Assembly (NCBI RefSeq): GCF_012939955.1
Contig: NZ_SPMY01000006.1
Span: forward strand, 62,001-126,000
Length of the DNA: 64,000 bases
Source of the DNA: Candidatus Accumulibacter phosphatis
Lineage (GTDB): Bacteria > Pseudomonadota > Gammaproteobacteria > Burkholderiales > Rhodocyclaceae
Direction of reading: 5' to 3'
Positions within the stretch are counted from its first letter, which is position 1; each line of letters starts with the position of its first letter. The position numbers were made by a program, and so were the translations under genes. This document shows, in pieces, positions 56,600-64,000 of this stretch. The notes under the pieces are model-generated. The model was not told the DNA's origin. It saw nothing but the letters and a program-made list of their open reading frames with translations, and did no database searches.

Positions 56600-57466
56600 A
56601 TGACGACCTCCGCCGGCCAGATCTGGGATTGGCACAGCGCCTATCCAGCGCCGGCCAAGCTGAACCTCTTCCTGCACGTCGTCGGCCGGCGCGCCGATGG
56701 CTACCACCTGCTGCAAACACTGTTTCGCTTTCTCGGGCACGGCGACCGCCTGCGCTTCGCCCCGCGCGCCGACGGCGCCATCCATCTGGCGACACCACTG
56801 CCCGGCGTGCCGCCGGAGAGCGACCTCACCGTTCGTGCCGCGCGCCTGCTGCAGGCGGCAAGCGCTTGCCGAAAGGGCGTCGAGATCAGCATCGAGAAAC
56901 AACTGCCCATGGGCGGCGGCCTGGGCGGCGGCAGTTCGGATGCCGCGACCGTCCTGCTGGCCCTCAACCATCTTTGGCAACTCGGCTTGCCTCGCCAGCA
57001 GTTGCAGGAAATCGGCCTGCAGCTCGGCGCCGACGTACCGGTCTTCATTTTCGGTCGCAATGCTTTTGCCGAAGGGGTCGGTGAAACGCTGCAAGCGGTC
57101 GATCTGCCAGCGCGCTGGTACCTGGTTCTCGAACCGCCGCTGGCGGTCGCCACGGCAGCCGTCTTCGCGGCCCCGGAACTGAAGCGCGACTCATTGCCGA
57201 TCAGCGTCGAGCAATGGCAGCCGGGATTCGGCAGCAACGACCTGGAAACCGTCGCGGCGGCCCGTTATCCGGTGATTGCCGAGCATCTCGCCAGCCTGTC
57301 GGCCTTCGCGCCGGCCCGCATGAGCGGCTCCGGCGCCTGTGTTTTCGCCGAGTTCGAAAGCCGCGAGCAGGCCGAGGCAGCCCTGCGAAGAATCCCTGCA
57401 AAGCTTCGCGCCTGGGTCGCTGCGGGCCTCGCAGCGCACCCCCTGCGTGAGCTGGCGAGCGAATAA
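56600..57466 (+). CDS. ispE: 4-diphosphocytidyl-2-C-methyl-D-erythritol kinase
   Basis: GHMP kinase of the MEP isoprenoid pathway. Start ATG 56600 (MTTSAGQIWDWHSAYPAPAK). Motifs: PAPAKLNLFLHVVGRRADGY, HLLQTLFRFLGHGDRL, the ATP loop LPMGGGLGGGSSDAATVLL and MSGSGACVFAEF. 288 residues, normal. Followed by tRNA-Gln and prs. Confidence 0.95.
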   Translation: MTTSAGQIWDWHSAYPAPAKLNLFLHVVGRRADGYHLLQTLFRFLGHGDRLRFAPRADGAIHLATPLPGVPPESDLTVRAARLLQAASACRKGVEISIEKQLPMGGGLGGGSSDAATVLLALNHLWQLGLPRQQLQEIGLQLGADVPVFIFGRNAFAEGVGETLQAVDLPARWYLVLEPPLAVATAAVFAAPELKRDSLPISVEQWQPGFGSNDLETVAAARYPVIAEHLASLSAFAPARMSGSGACVFAEFESREQAEAALRRIPAKLRAWVAAGLAAHPLRELASE

Positions 57467-57534
57467 AGCGCGCGCAAGCAGAAGAATTATTGCTTTTGCA
57501 CTTCTTTTCCTGAGAAATCCCGGGTACAATGCGC

Positions 57535-57540
57535 GCCTCG
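57535..57540 (+). promoter_or_regulatory. -10 element of the tRNA-Gln / prs transcript
   Basis: TACAAT at 57535-57540 lies 30 bp before the tRNA start. A CTGAGA at 57510-57515 is a weak -35 candidate with a 19-bp spacer. Transcription would start just upstream of the tRNA and may read into prs. Confidence 0.45.
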
Positions 57541-57569
57541 TTCGCCAGCCAGGCGATGCGAGCGACAGC

Positions 57570-57646
57570 TGGGGAGTCGCCAAGTTGGTCAAGGCACCGG
57601 ATTTTGATTCCGGCATTCGAAGGTTCGAATCCTTCTTCCCCAGCCA
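57570..57646 (+). tRNA. tRNA-Gln (anticodon UUG)
   Basis: A full cloverleaf is readable. Acceptor TGGGGAG (57570-57576) pairs with TTCCCCA (57636-57642); anticodon stem CCGGA (57597-57601) pairs with TCCGG (57609-57613) around a 7-base loop with anticodon TTG at 57604-57606; the T-arm contains GGTTCGAATCC. The discriminator G and encoded CCA (57644-57646) complete it. It lies between ispE and prs, the conserved site for tRNA-Gln in betaproteobacteria. Confidence 0.97.
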
Positions 57647-57735
57647 CTCTATTTCTGTCAAAGCGGGCAGGCGTCCTTACCTGCCCGTCTTGCTTTATAC
57701 GGCGCTGCTTCACCGGCGCCTCTGGAAAGCGCAGC

Positions 57736-58686
57736 ATGGCCTACGACAGCCTGATGGTGTTCACCGGCAATGCCAATCCGGCATTGGCTGCCGACGTTGT
57801 CAAGCGCCTCAACATCTCGCTCGGACGAGCGCAGGTGGGTCGCTTTTCTGACGGCGAAATAAGCGTCGAGATTCAGGAGCATGTGCGCGGCATGGACGTG
57901 TTCATCCTGCAATCGACCTGCGCGCCGACCAACGAAAACCTGATGGAGCTACTGGTGATGGTCGATGCGCTCAAGCGCGCCTCGGCTACCCGGATCACCG
58001 CCGCCATCCCGTATTTCGGTTATGCCCGCCAGGATCGACGCGTACGCTCGGAGCGCGTGCCGATCGCCGCCAAACTGGTTGCCGACCTGCTCACCGCAGC
58101 CGGCGTACACCGCGTCTTGACCATGGACCTGCACACCGAGCAGATCCAGGGCTTCTTCAACATCCCGGTCGATAACATCTATTCGCTGCCGATCATGCTG
58201 GGCGATGTCTGGAAGAAGAACTTCGACCATCTGATGGTCGTCTCGCCCGACGTCGGCGGCGTCGTGCGCGCACGCGCGCTGGCCAAGCGTCTCGAGTGCG
58301 ACCTGGCGATCATCGACAAACGGCGCCCGAAAGCGAATGTTTCAGAAGTGATGAACATCATCGGCGAAGTCCAGGGACGCACCTGCGTGATCATGGACGA
58401 CCTGGTCGACACCGCCGGGACGCTGTGCAAAGCGGCAACCGCGCTCAAGGAGGATGGCGCCCGGCACGTCGTCGCCTACTGCGTCCACCCGGTACTCTCG
58501 GGCAAGGCCGTCGAGCGAATCAACGCTTCCGATCTCGACGAGTTGGTCGTCACCGACACCATTCCGCTGCGCGAAGACGCGCGGAACTCGCCGCGCATCC
58601 GGCAACTGTCGGTCGCCGAAGTGATGGCCGAAACGATTCGTCGGATCAGTAACGAGGATTCGGTTTCGTCCTTGTTCATCGAATAG
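57736..58686 (+). CDS. prs: Ribose-phosphate pyrophosphokinase
   Basis: Makes PRPP for nucleotide, His and Trp synthesis. ATG 57736 ([20 protein letters not shown]). Motifs: [11 protein letters not shown], the PRPP site [35 protein letters not shown] and [17 protein letters not shown]. 316 residues. The same frame is open back through the tRNA gene, but there it is not protein. rplY follows after 94 bp. Confidence 0.97.
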   Translation: MAYDSLMVFTGNANPALAADVVKRLNISLGRAQVGRFSDGEISVEIQEHVRGMDVFILQSTCAPTNENLMELLVMVDALKRASATRITAAIPYFGYARQDRRVRSERVPIAAKLVADLLTAAGVHRVLTMDLHTEQIQGFFNIPVDNIYSLPIMLGDVWKKNFDHLMVVSPDVGGVVRARALAKRLECDLAIIDKRRPKANVSEVMNIIGEVQGRTCVIMDDLVDTAGTLCKAATALKEDGARHVVAYCVHPVLSGKAVERINASDLDELVVTDTIPLREDARNSPRIRQLSVAEVMAETIRRISNEDSVSSLFIE

Positions 58687-58780
58687 GACAGCGCGCGCGC
58701 CGAGCGCCGAGCGCCGTCAGAACCATTTTCCATCCCTCGCCTGGTCGCGGGCGGGGTTGTGTTTCAACCAGGAGTTGTCC

Positions 58781-59422
58781 ATGAAATTTGAAATTGAAGC
58801 GCGCGAGCGCACTTTGCAGGGGTCCGGAGCGAGCCGCCGCCTGCGTCGCGAAAACCGGGTCCCGGCCATCATCTACGGGGGCACGAGAGATCCGCTGATG
58901 ATCGACATCGACCACAACGAAATCCTGCTCAACCTGCGCAAGGAAGGTTTTCGTTCGTCGGTTATCACACTCACGCTTGATGGCAATCGCCAGCAAGCCT
59001 TGCTGCGCGATGCCCAGGTGCACCCCTGGAAGCCGCTGGTCCTGCACTGCGACTTCCTGCGGGTAGACGCCACCCATGCCATCCATCAGCGTATCCCGCT
59101 GCACTTCCTGAACGGCGAAATCGCCCCCGGCGTCAAGCTTGAAGGCGGTGCCGTCGCCGCAGCGATCAACGACATCGAAGTCAGCTGCCTGCCGCAAGAC
59201 CTGCCGGCATTCATCGAAGTCGACCTGAAGGATCTCGCCATGGGCGACACGATCCATCTTTCCGAACTCGTCTTTCCCGACAAGGTCACGCCGGTGGTGT
59301 CCGGCGACGACCAGGTCGTCGTCTCGATCATCGCTCCCAAGGTTGTCGAGGAGGACGAGGTCGAAGGCGAAGAAGTTGAAGGCGCCGCTACCGAGGAAGG
59401 CAAGGAAGGCAAGGACGAATAG
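58781..59422 (+). CDS. rplY: 50S ribosomal protein L25/general stress protein Ctc
   Basis: 5S rRNA-binding protein of the long Ctc/TL5 type. ATG 58781 (MKFEIEARERTLQGSGASRR). N-terminal L25 domain (RENRVPAIIYGGTRDPLMID), a beta-rich C-terminal domain (EVSCLPQDLPAFIEVDLKDL) and a Glu/Gly-rich acidic tail. 213 residues. A strong terminator follows directly. Confidence 0.95.
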   Translation: MKFEIEARERTLQGSGASRRLRRENRVPAIIYGGTRDPLMIDIDHNEILLNLRKEGFRSSVITLTLDGNRQQALLRDAQVHPWKPLVLHCDFLRVDATHAIHQRIPLHFLNGEIAPGVKLEGGAVAAAINDIEVSCLPQDLPAFIEVDLKDLAMGDTIHLSELVFPDKVTPVVSGDDQVVVSIIAPKVVEEDEVEGEEVEGAATEEGKEGKDE

Positions 59423-59449
59423 GTCCAGCCCGGCCATCCAGCCAGACCC

Positions 59450-59495
59450 AGGCCGCCGTCCGGCACTCGCTGCCCTCGGCGGCCTTTTCTTTTTG
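59450..59495 (+). terminator. Intrinsic terminator after rplY
   Basis: AGGCCGCCG (59450-59458) pairs perfectly with CGGCGGCCT (59477-59485), an 18-base loop, followed by TTTTCTTTTT (to 59494). A strong factor-independent terminator for the prs-rplY transcript, 28 bp after the rplY stop. Confidence 0.85.
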
Positions 59496-59610
59496 CGGTC
59501 ATAACCTGACACCCGGGTCATGAAAGTCATCTCCGTCCTCCCTCTTTCCCGGCCATTCTTCCGCGAAGGGAGACGGAAATTTCGTGAGTCGCGTCTGCGA
59601 CTTTCACATT
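59496..59610. repeat. Dispersed ~115-bp repeat, copy B (upstream of pth)
   Basis: Second copy of the element at 45706-45824: starts CGGTCATAAC, carries GGTCATGAAAGTCAT, a C/T-rich then G/A-rich middle, and ends TTTCGTGAGTCGC ... GCGACTTTCACATT. The 8-bp termini TGAAAGTC and GACTTTCA are kept. It begins right after the rplY terminator and ends 18 bp before the pth ATG. The ends are more alike than the middle. Confidence 0.65.
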
Positions 59611-59628
59611 GACGGTGCCATCGATGTC

Positions 59629-60204
59629 ATGCCCCCACCCCGCCTGATTGTCGGCCTCGGCAACCCCGGCGGCCAATACGAAGACAACCGGCACAATGTC
59701 GGCTTCTGGTTTATCGACCAGTTGTCCGTTCGCCTGCAGTCGCCGCTGACGCCGCAGGGGAAATTCCTCGGCCGAGTCGCTCGCCGCGACGAACTGTGGC
59801 TGTTGCAACCGTTGACCTTCATGAATCTCTCCGGCCAGGCGGTCGCTGCGCTGGCGCGCTTCTACAAGATCGCCGCCGACGAAACCCTGGTCGTCCATGA
59901 CGACCTCGACCTCGAACCGGGTAGCATCCGCCTCAAGCAGGGCGGCGGCAACGGCGGGCACAATGGCCTGAAAGACATTCAGGCGCGCCTGGCGACGCCG
60001 GACTTCTGGCGCCTGCGCCTGGGAATCGGCCATCCCGGCGAGCGTGCCGAAGTCATCAACTATGTCCTCAAGGCCCCCCGACGCGAAGAACAGGAACTGA
60101 TCGACCGCGCCCTCGACCGCTGCCTGCTGGCCTGGCCCGATCTCGCCGCTGGCGACTACGCGGCCGCGCAACGCCAGCTGCACGTCAAGACCGTCTCACC
60201 ATAG
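59629..60204 (+). CDS. pth: Peptidyl-tRNA hydrolase
   Basis: Releases peptides from peptidyl-tRNA. Start ATG 59629 ([20 protein letters not shown]); codons before it derive from the repeat. Motifs [20 protein letters not shown] (catalytic His), [15 protein letters not shown] and [20 protein letters not shown] (Asp) plus [10 protein letters not shown]. 191 residues, complete. ychF follows after 10 bp, the usual pair. Confidence 0.97.
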   Translation: MPPPRLIVGLGNPGGQYEDNRHNVGFWFIDQLSVRLQSPLTPQGKFLGRVARRDELWLLQPLTFMNLSGQAVAALARFYKIAADETLVVHDDLDLEPGSIRLKQGGGNGGHNGLKDIQARLATPDFWRLRLGIGHPGERAEVINYVLKAPRREEQELIDRALDRCLLAWPDLAAGDYAAAQRQLHVKTVSP

Positions 60205-60214
60205 GAATCCGAGC

Positions 60215-61306
60215 ATGAGCCTCAAATGCGGTATCGTCGGCCTGCCCAACGTCGGCAAATCAACCCTATTCAATGCCCTCACCAAAGCGGGAATCGCCGC
60301 CGAGAACTACCCTTTCTGCACCATCGAGCCCAACGTCGGCATCGTCGAAGTCCCCGATCCGCGCCTCGCACAGCTGACCGCCATCGTCAAGCCACAGCGT
60401 GTACAGCCAGCGATCGTCGAATTTGTCGACATCGCCGGGCTGGTCGCCGGGGCCTCGAAAGGCGAAGGCCTGGGCAACCAGTTCCTGGCCAACATCCGCG
60501 AGACCGACGCCATCGTCAATGTCGTACGCTGCTTCGATGACGAAAATGTCGTGCATGTCTCGGGCCGCGTCGACCCGCTCTCGGACATCGAAACGATCAT
60601 GACCGAACTGGCGCTCGCCGATCTGGCCGCCGTCGAACGTACGCTCAACCGCGAGAGCAAGAAAGCCCGCTCCGGCGACAAGGAAGCGCAACAACTGGTC
60701 GGCGTCCTCGAACGCCTGCTGCCACACCTCAACGAAGGCCATCCGGCACGCACGCTGTCACTTTCCGAGGACGAAAAAACCGTCCTCAAACCACTCTGCC
60801 TGCTGACCATCAAGCCGATGATGTACGTCGGCAATGTCCTTGAAGACGGTTTCGAGAACAACCCCTATCTTGATAGCCTGCGCGGCCATGCGGCCAGGGA
60901 AGGCGCGCCGGTGGTCGCCCTCTGCGCCAAGATCGAGGCCGAACTCGCCGATCTCGACGACGCAGACAAACAGGACTTCCTCGCCGACCTCGGCCTCGAA
61001 GAACCCGGCCTGAATCGCCTGATCCGCGCCGGCTACCAGCTGCTTGGCCTGCAGACCTACTTCACCGCCGGCGTCAAGGAAGTCCGCGCCTGGACCATTC
61101 ACGTCGGCGATACCGCCCCGCAGGCCGCCGGCGTCATCCACACCGACTTCGAACGAGGCTTCATCCGCGCCCAGACCATCGCCCTGGCCGACTTCATCGC
61201 CTACAAGGGCGAACAGGGCGCCAAGGAAGCCGGCAAGATGCGCGCCGAAGGCAAGGAATATGTGGTCAAGGACGGCGATGTGCTGAACTTCCTGTTCAAC
61301 GTCTAA
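60215..61306 (+). CDS. ychF: Redox-regulated ATPase YchF
   Basis: Obg-family P-loop ATPase that binds ribosomes. 363 residues with [60 protein letters not shown] and the ATP-type NxxE in place of NKxD, then a coiled-coil and a C-terminal TGS domain ([36 protein letters not shown]). Complete and typical. Confidence 0.97.
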   Translation: MSLKCGIVGLPNVGKSTLFNALTKAGIAAENYPFCTIEPNVGIVEVPDPRLAQLTAIVKPQRVQPAIVEFVDIAGLVAGASKGEGLGNQFLANIRETDAIVNVVRCFDDENVVHVSGRVDPLSDIETIMTELALADLAAVERTLNRESKKARSGDKEAQQLVGVLERLLPHLNEGHPARTLSLSEDEKTVLKPLCLLTIKPMMYVGNVLEDGFENNPYLDSLRGHAAREGAPVVALCAKIEAELADLDDADKQDFLADLGLEEPGLNRLIRAGYQLLGLQTYFTAGVKEVRAWTIHVGDTAPQAAGVIHTDFERGFIRAQTIALADFIAYKGEQGAKEAGKMRAEGKEYVVKDGDVLNFLFNV

Positions 61307-61487
61307 GCAGAACTCTGGATTTCGCCGACCGTCAGCGGACGATCAAAGCGTTGGCGATTGAGTGAGCGCTCGACGCTTCGATCAACGCTTCGCGAGCGGC
61401 AGCGGCATCGGCAACCGCGCTTTAGCCATCAACAGGAGCATGTCTTCCACTCTGCTCCGCCAGGGAGGAAATGGTCCTCGGGAACGA

Positions 61488-61516
61488 TTGAATTACCGAT
61501 GACGGACTCTTACAAT
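61488..61516 (+). promoter_or_regulatory. Sigma70-like promoter of the toxin-antitoxin pair
   Basis: TTGAAT (61488-61493) and TACAAT (61511-61516) are spaced exactly 17 bp, a good sigma70 match 30 bp before the antitoxin ATG. The remaining sequence from 61307 to 61487 shows no gene. Confidence 0.6.
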
Positions 61517-61545
61517 TCACGGAGTGACTTTGCCGAGGAACGAGC

Positions 61546-61770
61546 ATGAGAAGCACCATTACCGAACGCGGACAAACGGTGGTTCCAGCCGAGATTCGGC
61601 GGCAGTTTCACTTGAGCCCGAGCGATCGCCTAGAGTGGGTCGTGGATTCACAGGGAATTCGAGTTGTGCCGGTACGGGCAAACCCGATCGCGGCTTTTCG
61701 CGGCCAAGGCAAAGGCGGAAGCACACAGCGCCTACTGCAGGATCGCAAAGAAGAACTGGTCGGCGAATGA
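61546..61770 (+). CDS. AbrB/MazE/SpoVT-type antitoxin
   Basis: 74 residues: a swapped-hairpin AbrB DNA-binding domain (MRSTITERGQTVVPAEIRRQ, FHLSPSDRLEWVVDSQGIRV) and a C-terminal toxin-binding tail (FRGQGKGGSTQRLLQDRKEE). ATGA overlap with the PIN toxin marks a type II toxin-antitoxin operon. It probably autorepresses the promoter at 61488-61516. Confidence 0.9.
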   Translation: MRSTITERGQTVVPAEIRRQFHLSPSDRLEWVVDSQGIRVVPVRANPIAAFRGQGKGGSTQRLLQDRKEELVGE

Positions 61771-62174
61771 TTACGTATTTGCTTGACACCTCCGCGCTCC
61801 TGACCTTGCGAGACGACGAGCCGGGCGCAGCCCGGGTGGCGGACTTGCTCGAACAGGCACAAGCGAGGACAGTGCAATGTTTCGGCTCGTTCATGTCGCT
61901 GATGGAAGTGTCGTATCGCGTCTGGCGCGACGAAGGCGAGGCTGCCGGCCGCCTGGCCTATGAACAGTGTCTGGCGCTTCCCGTTGTCTGGATGCATGAA
62001 ACGTCGGACTTGCTGAAAAAAGCCGCCGCGATCAAGGCAACTTGCCCCCTATCGGTCGCGGATGCCTGGATTGCCGCATCGGCGATCGAGCAAGGAGCCG
62101 TGTTGATCCACAAGGATCCGGAGTTCAAGGTGGTGCCGGTACGCCAGGAACTGCTGCCATTGAAAGAAAAGTAG
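61767..62174 (+). CDS. PIN-domain toxin (VapC family ribonuclease)
   Basis: 135 residues of the VapC PIN ribonuclease type. MITYLLDTSALLTLRDDEPG carries the first catalytic Asp, SFMSLMEVSYRVWRDEGEAA the conserved Glu, and LSVADAWIAASAIEQGAVLI the later Asp residues, followed by HKDPEF. Overlaps the antitoxin by four bases. Appears intact. Marks the start of the accessory end of the window. Confidence 0.9.
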   Translation: MITYLLDTSALLTLRDDEPGAARVADLLEQAQARTVQCFGSFMSLMEVSYRVWRDEGEAAGRLAYEQCLALPVVWMHETSDLLKKAAAIKATCPLSVADAWIAASAIEQGAVLIHKDPEFKVVPVRQELLPLKEK

Positions 62175-62329
62175 TTCGCGAGCAAGACAGGCAAAGTGCG
62201 CTTCGTCGCGCCGACCCTGGCACACCGAACGACGGCGGCCGCTCCAGCGACCCACGCTTCGTCCGATGAAACCTTGCTCTCGGGCCGCGGTAGCGAGAGG
62301 AGATGGTCTCGTTCCTGGCCTGAGTTGGA

Positions 62330-62415
62330 GAATTTCGTACGGCGCCCAAGCCTGGATGCGCAGGTGCATCCAGCCAAGAACCGGGTCGAGCAGATACCAG
62401 TACAGGCGAGTGGCC
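62330..62415 (-). pseudogene. Fragment of an unassigned protein family
   Basis: On the minus strand, about 28 codons read LYWYLLDPVLGWMHLRIQAW and continue APYEI. I recall a similar stretch in a widespread long hypothetical protein where it continues toward a NGREWLAR motif; here that continuation is lost. Only this island is recognisable. Identification is from memory and tentative. Confidence 0.35.
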
Positions 62416-62419
62416 TGTG

Positions 62420-62755
62420 CCGGTTGCCGGAAAGTGTGACGCAGATTCCCGCGCCCTGGGCGCGCGAGGGAAGCCGCTTCACGCTGTTGTGCGAGGCGTT
62501 GACGCTTGCGTTGCCACCGACGATATCGTCGGTCTTGGCGGCCGCTCGACTGCTGGGCGAATGCAGTCGCAGACTGTGGCGGGTGATCGACCATCACGTG
62601 CGCCAGGCGCGCGCCCGGGAGGGTCTTGCCGGCGTTCGCGCTATCGGCGTCGATGAGACCGCCCGAAAGCGCGGCCAGACGTACGTCCCTGTTTTTTTTA
62701 TGATCTTGATGAACAGCGCTTGCTGTTTGCGACGCCCGGTCGCGACAAGGCTTAA
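62420..62755 (+). pseudogene. ISL3-family transposase remnant
   Basis: Reading plus, VTQIPAPWAREGSRFTLL, LWRVIDHHVRQARAREGL and VRAIGVDETARKRGQTYV match the zinc-finger exit, helix-turn-helix region and first DDE aspartate block of ISL3 transposases. At a T8 run (62692-62699) the frame changes; the continuation YDLDEQRLLFATPGRDK is in another frame and ends at a TAA. Both N- and C-terminal parts are missing and no terminal inverted repeats were found. A dead insertion sequence fragment. Confidence 0.65.
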
Positions 62756-62881
62756 GAAACGGAAGCAGGCGGATCGCGGTAGGGGCATCGTGAATGGTAC
62801 GCCATCCGGCCCGAACCCGCAGGGTGCAAGCACTTTGCCGTACCATAGAGTCTTCCCAAGCGAAACGACACAGGGATCTCC

Positions 62882-63691
62882 ATGAACGCATTCCTTACTC
62901 GATCTATTTTCGCCCTCGCGATCCTCCTGATCAGTCCATCGCTCTTCGCGCAATCCGCCAATCCCACGCTGACCGTCGACAGTGAGCGCGGCAGTCACAG
63001 TCTCAGCCTCGACGAGTTGCGTGACAGTCTGGAAACACGCGAGATCGAGGTCATCAATCCGGATCTGGGGCGACCGATTCGCTACCTCACGTTTTCGCTC
63101 GCCGATGTTCTCAAGCTGATGGGTGCGAGCAACGCCGAAGATCTGGTTTTCCATTGCCTGGACGGCTACCAGAGCAGCACCGCCGTGGCCAACGTCGCCA
63201 AACTCGACCTCCGACTCGCGTACGGCGAAGACGGCATCCCGGGCCAGTGGTCGCTCATCCCCACCGGCAAGACGATGACCAATCCGGCGCCATTCATCGT
63301 CGTCAGCGCCAACACCTCGGACTCGAAGGTGTTTTCCTGGCCATTTCAAATGAACCGCATCGAAGCCGTCTCCTTCGCCAGCAAGTTCCCTCTGGTCCTT
63401 CCCACGGGAGTATCCGCGAACAGCGCAGTCGCCAGGGGCTTCACCATCTTTCGCGAGCAATGCCTGAAATGCCACTCGGTCAACCTGCAGGGAGGCGAAG
63501 TCGGCCCCGAGTTGAACATTCCGAAGAACATCACTGAATACCGCAGTACCAACTTCCTGCGTCAGTGGCTGCACGATCCAAACCAGTTCCGCGCCCGCGC
63601 AAGAATGCCGCCAACAGAGCTGACCCCCGAGGAAATCGACGAGGTGATCGCCTATCTGCGGCATATGGCTCGCCACAAGCAGGGAGGATAG
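62882..63691 (+). CDS. Exported c-type cytochrome with N-terminal molybdopterin-like domain
   Basis: 269 residues. A signal peptide is predicted (MNAFLTRSIFALAILLISPS, then LFAQSA). The region from about 28 to 170 (DELRDSLETREIEVINPDLG, LVFHCLDGYQSSTAVANV, WSLIPTGKTMTNPAPFIVV) resembles, loosely, oxidoreductase molybdopterin-binding domains, with Cys92 in place of the usual metal-ligand Cys; this is tentative. Then a mono-heme cytochrome c domain: CLKCH at 194-198 and a likely axial Met242 (RARMPPTELTPEEIDEVIAY). A periplasmic electron carrier; the partner is unknown. Confidence 0.75.
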   Translation: MNAFLTRSIFALAILLISPSLFAQSANPTLTVDSERGSHSLSLDELRDSLETREIEVINPDLGRPIRYLTFSLADVLKLMGASNAEDLVFHCLDGYQSSTAVANVAKLDLRLAYGEDGIPGQWSLIPTGKTMTNPAPFIVVSANTSDSKVFSWPFQMNRIEAVSFASKFPLVLPTGVSANSAVARGFTIFREQCLKCHSVNLQGGEVGPELNIPKNITEYRSTNFLRQWLHDPNQFRARARMPPTELTPEEIDEVIAYLRHMARHKQGG

Positions 63692-63767
63692 CGGGCACCG
63701 GCAGGCGATCAAGCGCTGTTCTACGCGCCTGCAAGTGTCGCCCGGCCCGTCGGGGGGGAAGCTCCGC

Positions 63768-63953
63768 TTACCCGGCTGAAACTCCGGCACTGTCGCCACC
63801 TCGCGTATCGAGATGCGAATACACGGTGCACATGAACACGAACAGGACGCCCGCCATGCACGCCGCCGATGACAGCCAAGCGCCCAAGAAGGCGGCAAAT
63901 CCCCGCGCCAACGCGGACCGGCTGCACAAGGCCAGGGAAATGGACATCAACAC
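63768..63953 (-). CDS. Possible small membrane protein
   Basis: About 59-61 residues. After a short start (MLMSISLALCSRSALARGFA) come two hydrophobic stretches (FAAFLGAWLSSAACMAGVLF and on to VFMCTVYSHL), then a polar end (DTRGGDSAGVSAG). The initiation codon and ribosome binding site are unclear. Composition fits a membrane protein, but the frame is short and unsupported by neighbours. Low confidence. Confidence 0.3.
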   Translation of the reverse strand: MLMSISLALCSRSALARGFAAFLGAWLSSAACMAGVLFVFMCTVYSHLDTRGGDSAGVSAG

Positions 63954-64000
63954 AGACCGTACGCGAAGCCCGCAAGCAGCGGCAGCGCGAGCAATGGCTG

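Larger units (their letters stand above)
62175..62881. other. Gene-graveyard interval between PIN toxin and cytochrome c
   Basis: About 700 bases with no intact gene. It holds two broken pieces on opposite strands, described separately: a minus-strand fragment near 62330-62415 and a plus-strand ISL3-like transposase remnant near 62420-62755. Sequence outside these (62175-62330 and 62756-62881) shows nothing I can identify. Confidence 0.5.

Overview
The window is a high-GC chromosomal segment of a Gram-negative betaproteobacterium. Gene order and protein content fit Rhodocyclales, with 'Candidatus Accumulibacter' or a close relative as the best guess. The clues are the gyrA-pheA-hisC-tyrA-aroA/cmk-rpsA-ihfB string, hisZ beside purA, a phasin-like gene, LPS heptose genes next to lapAB, and a DUF802/DUF3348/DUF2894 cluster. 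The organism call is inference; the sequence holds no rRNA. It holds one tRNA (Gln, UUG), no CRISPR array and no prophage.

Layout. 1-3.9 kb: end of a nucleotidyltransferase-like gene, then an error-prone DNA polymerase gene (dnaE2) directly behind a perfect LexA box. 3.9-7.8 kb: rimO, small and DUF2189 membrane proteins, and a DEDDy exonuclease. 7.8-29.8 kb: an almost unbroken minus-strand housekeeping block. In transcription order it runs hfq-hflX-hflK-hflC-DUF2065-hisZ-purA, a phasin-like gene, gyrA, pheA-hisC-tyrA-aroA::cmk, rpsA-ihfB-lapA-lapB, then hldA-hldD-cysM. 30-31.4 kb: a small membrane protein and a cidA/lrgB pair. 31.7-36.2 kb: a tightly overlapping four-gene cluster (DUF3348, MotA/ZorA-like DUF802, MotB/OmpA-like, DUF2894). 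This looks like an ion-driven membrane motor of unknown job and is the most interesting system here. 36.8-41.6 kb: an LpxL-type acyltransferase, DedA, purN, DUF3108 and an RsmB-family methyltransferase. 41.7-44.4 kb: a two-component system followed by two translationally coupled mini-genes and a strong tandem terminator. 44.5-54 kb: desaturase, dsbB, dut-coaBC, mutL-miaA, a dynamin-like GTPase and mutM. 54-61.3 kb: a TPR protein, lolB-ispE-tRNA-Gln-prs-rplY-pth-ychF. 61.5-64 kb: an accessory end with a toxin-antitoxin pair, broken transposon pieces and a cytochrome c.

An important caveat is that six protein genes (dnaE2, cysM, hldA, gyrA, purA, hisZ) carry one single-base frameshift each and a seventh, the dynamin-like gene, carries two. 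Six of the eight shifts are one extra base in an A/T or G/C homopolymer of 6-8. Because gyrA and purA are essential or nearly so, I read this mainly as assembly or sequencing error and annotate whole genes across the shifts.

Functional themes are envelope biogenesis (hldA/hldD, lapA/lapB, lpxL-like, lolB, DedA, dsbB), DNA repair and mutagenesis (dnaE2, mutL, mutM, dut), aromatic amino acid synthesis, and translation and RNA (rpsA, hfq, miaA, rimO, rplY, pth, ychF, rsmB-like).
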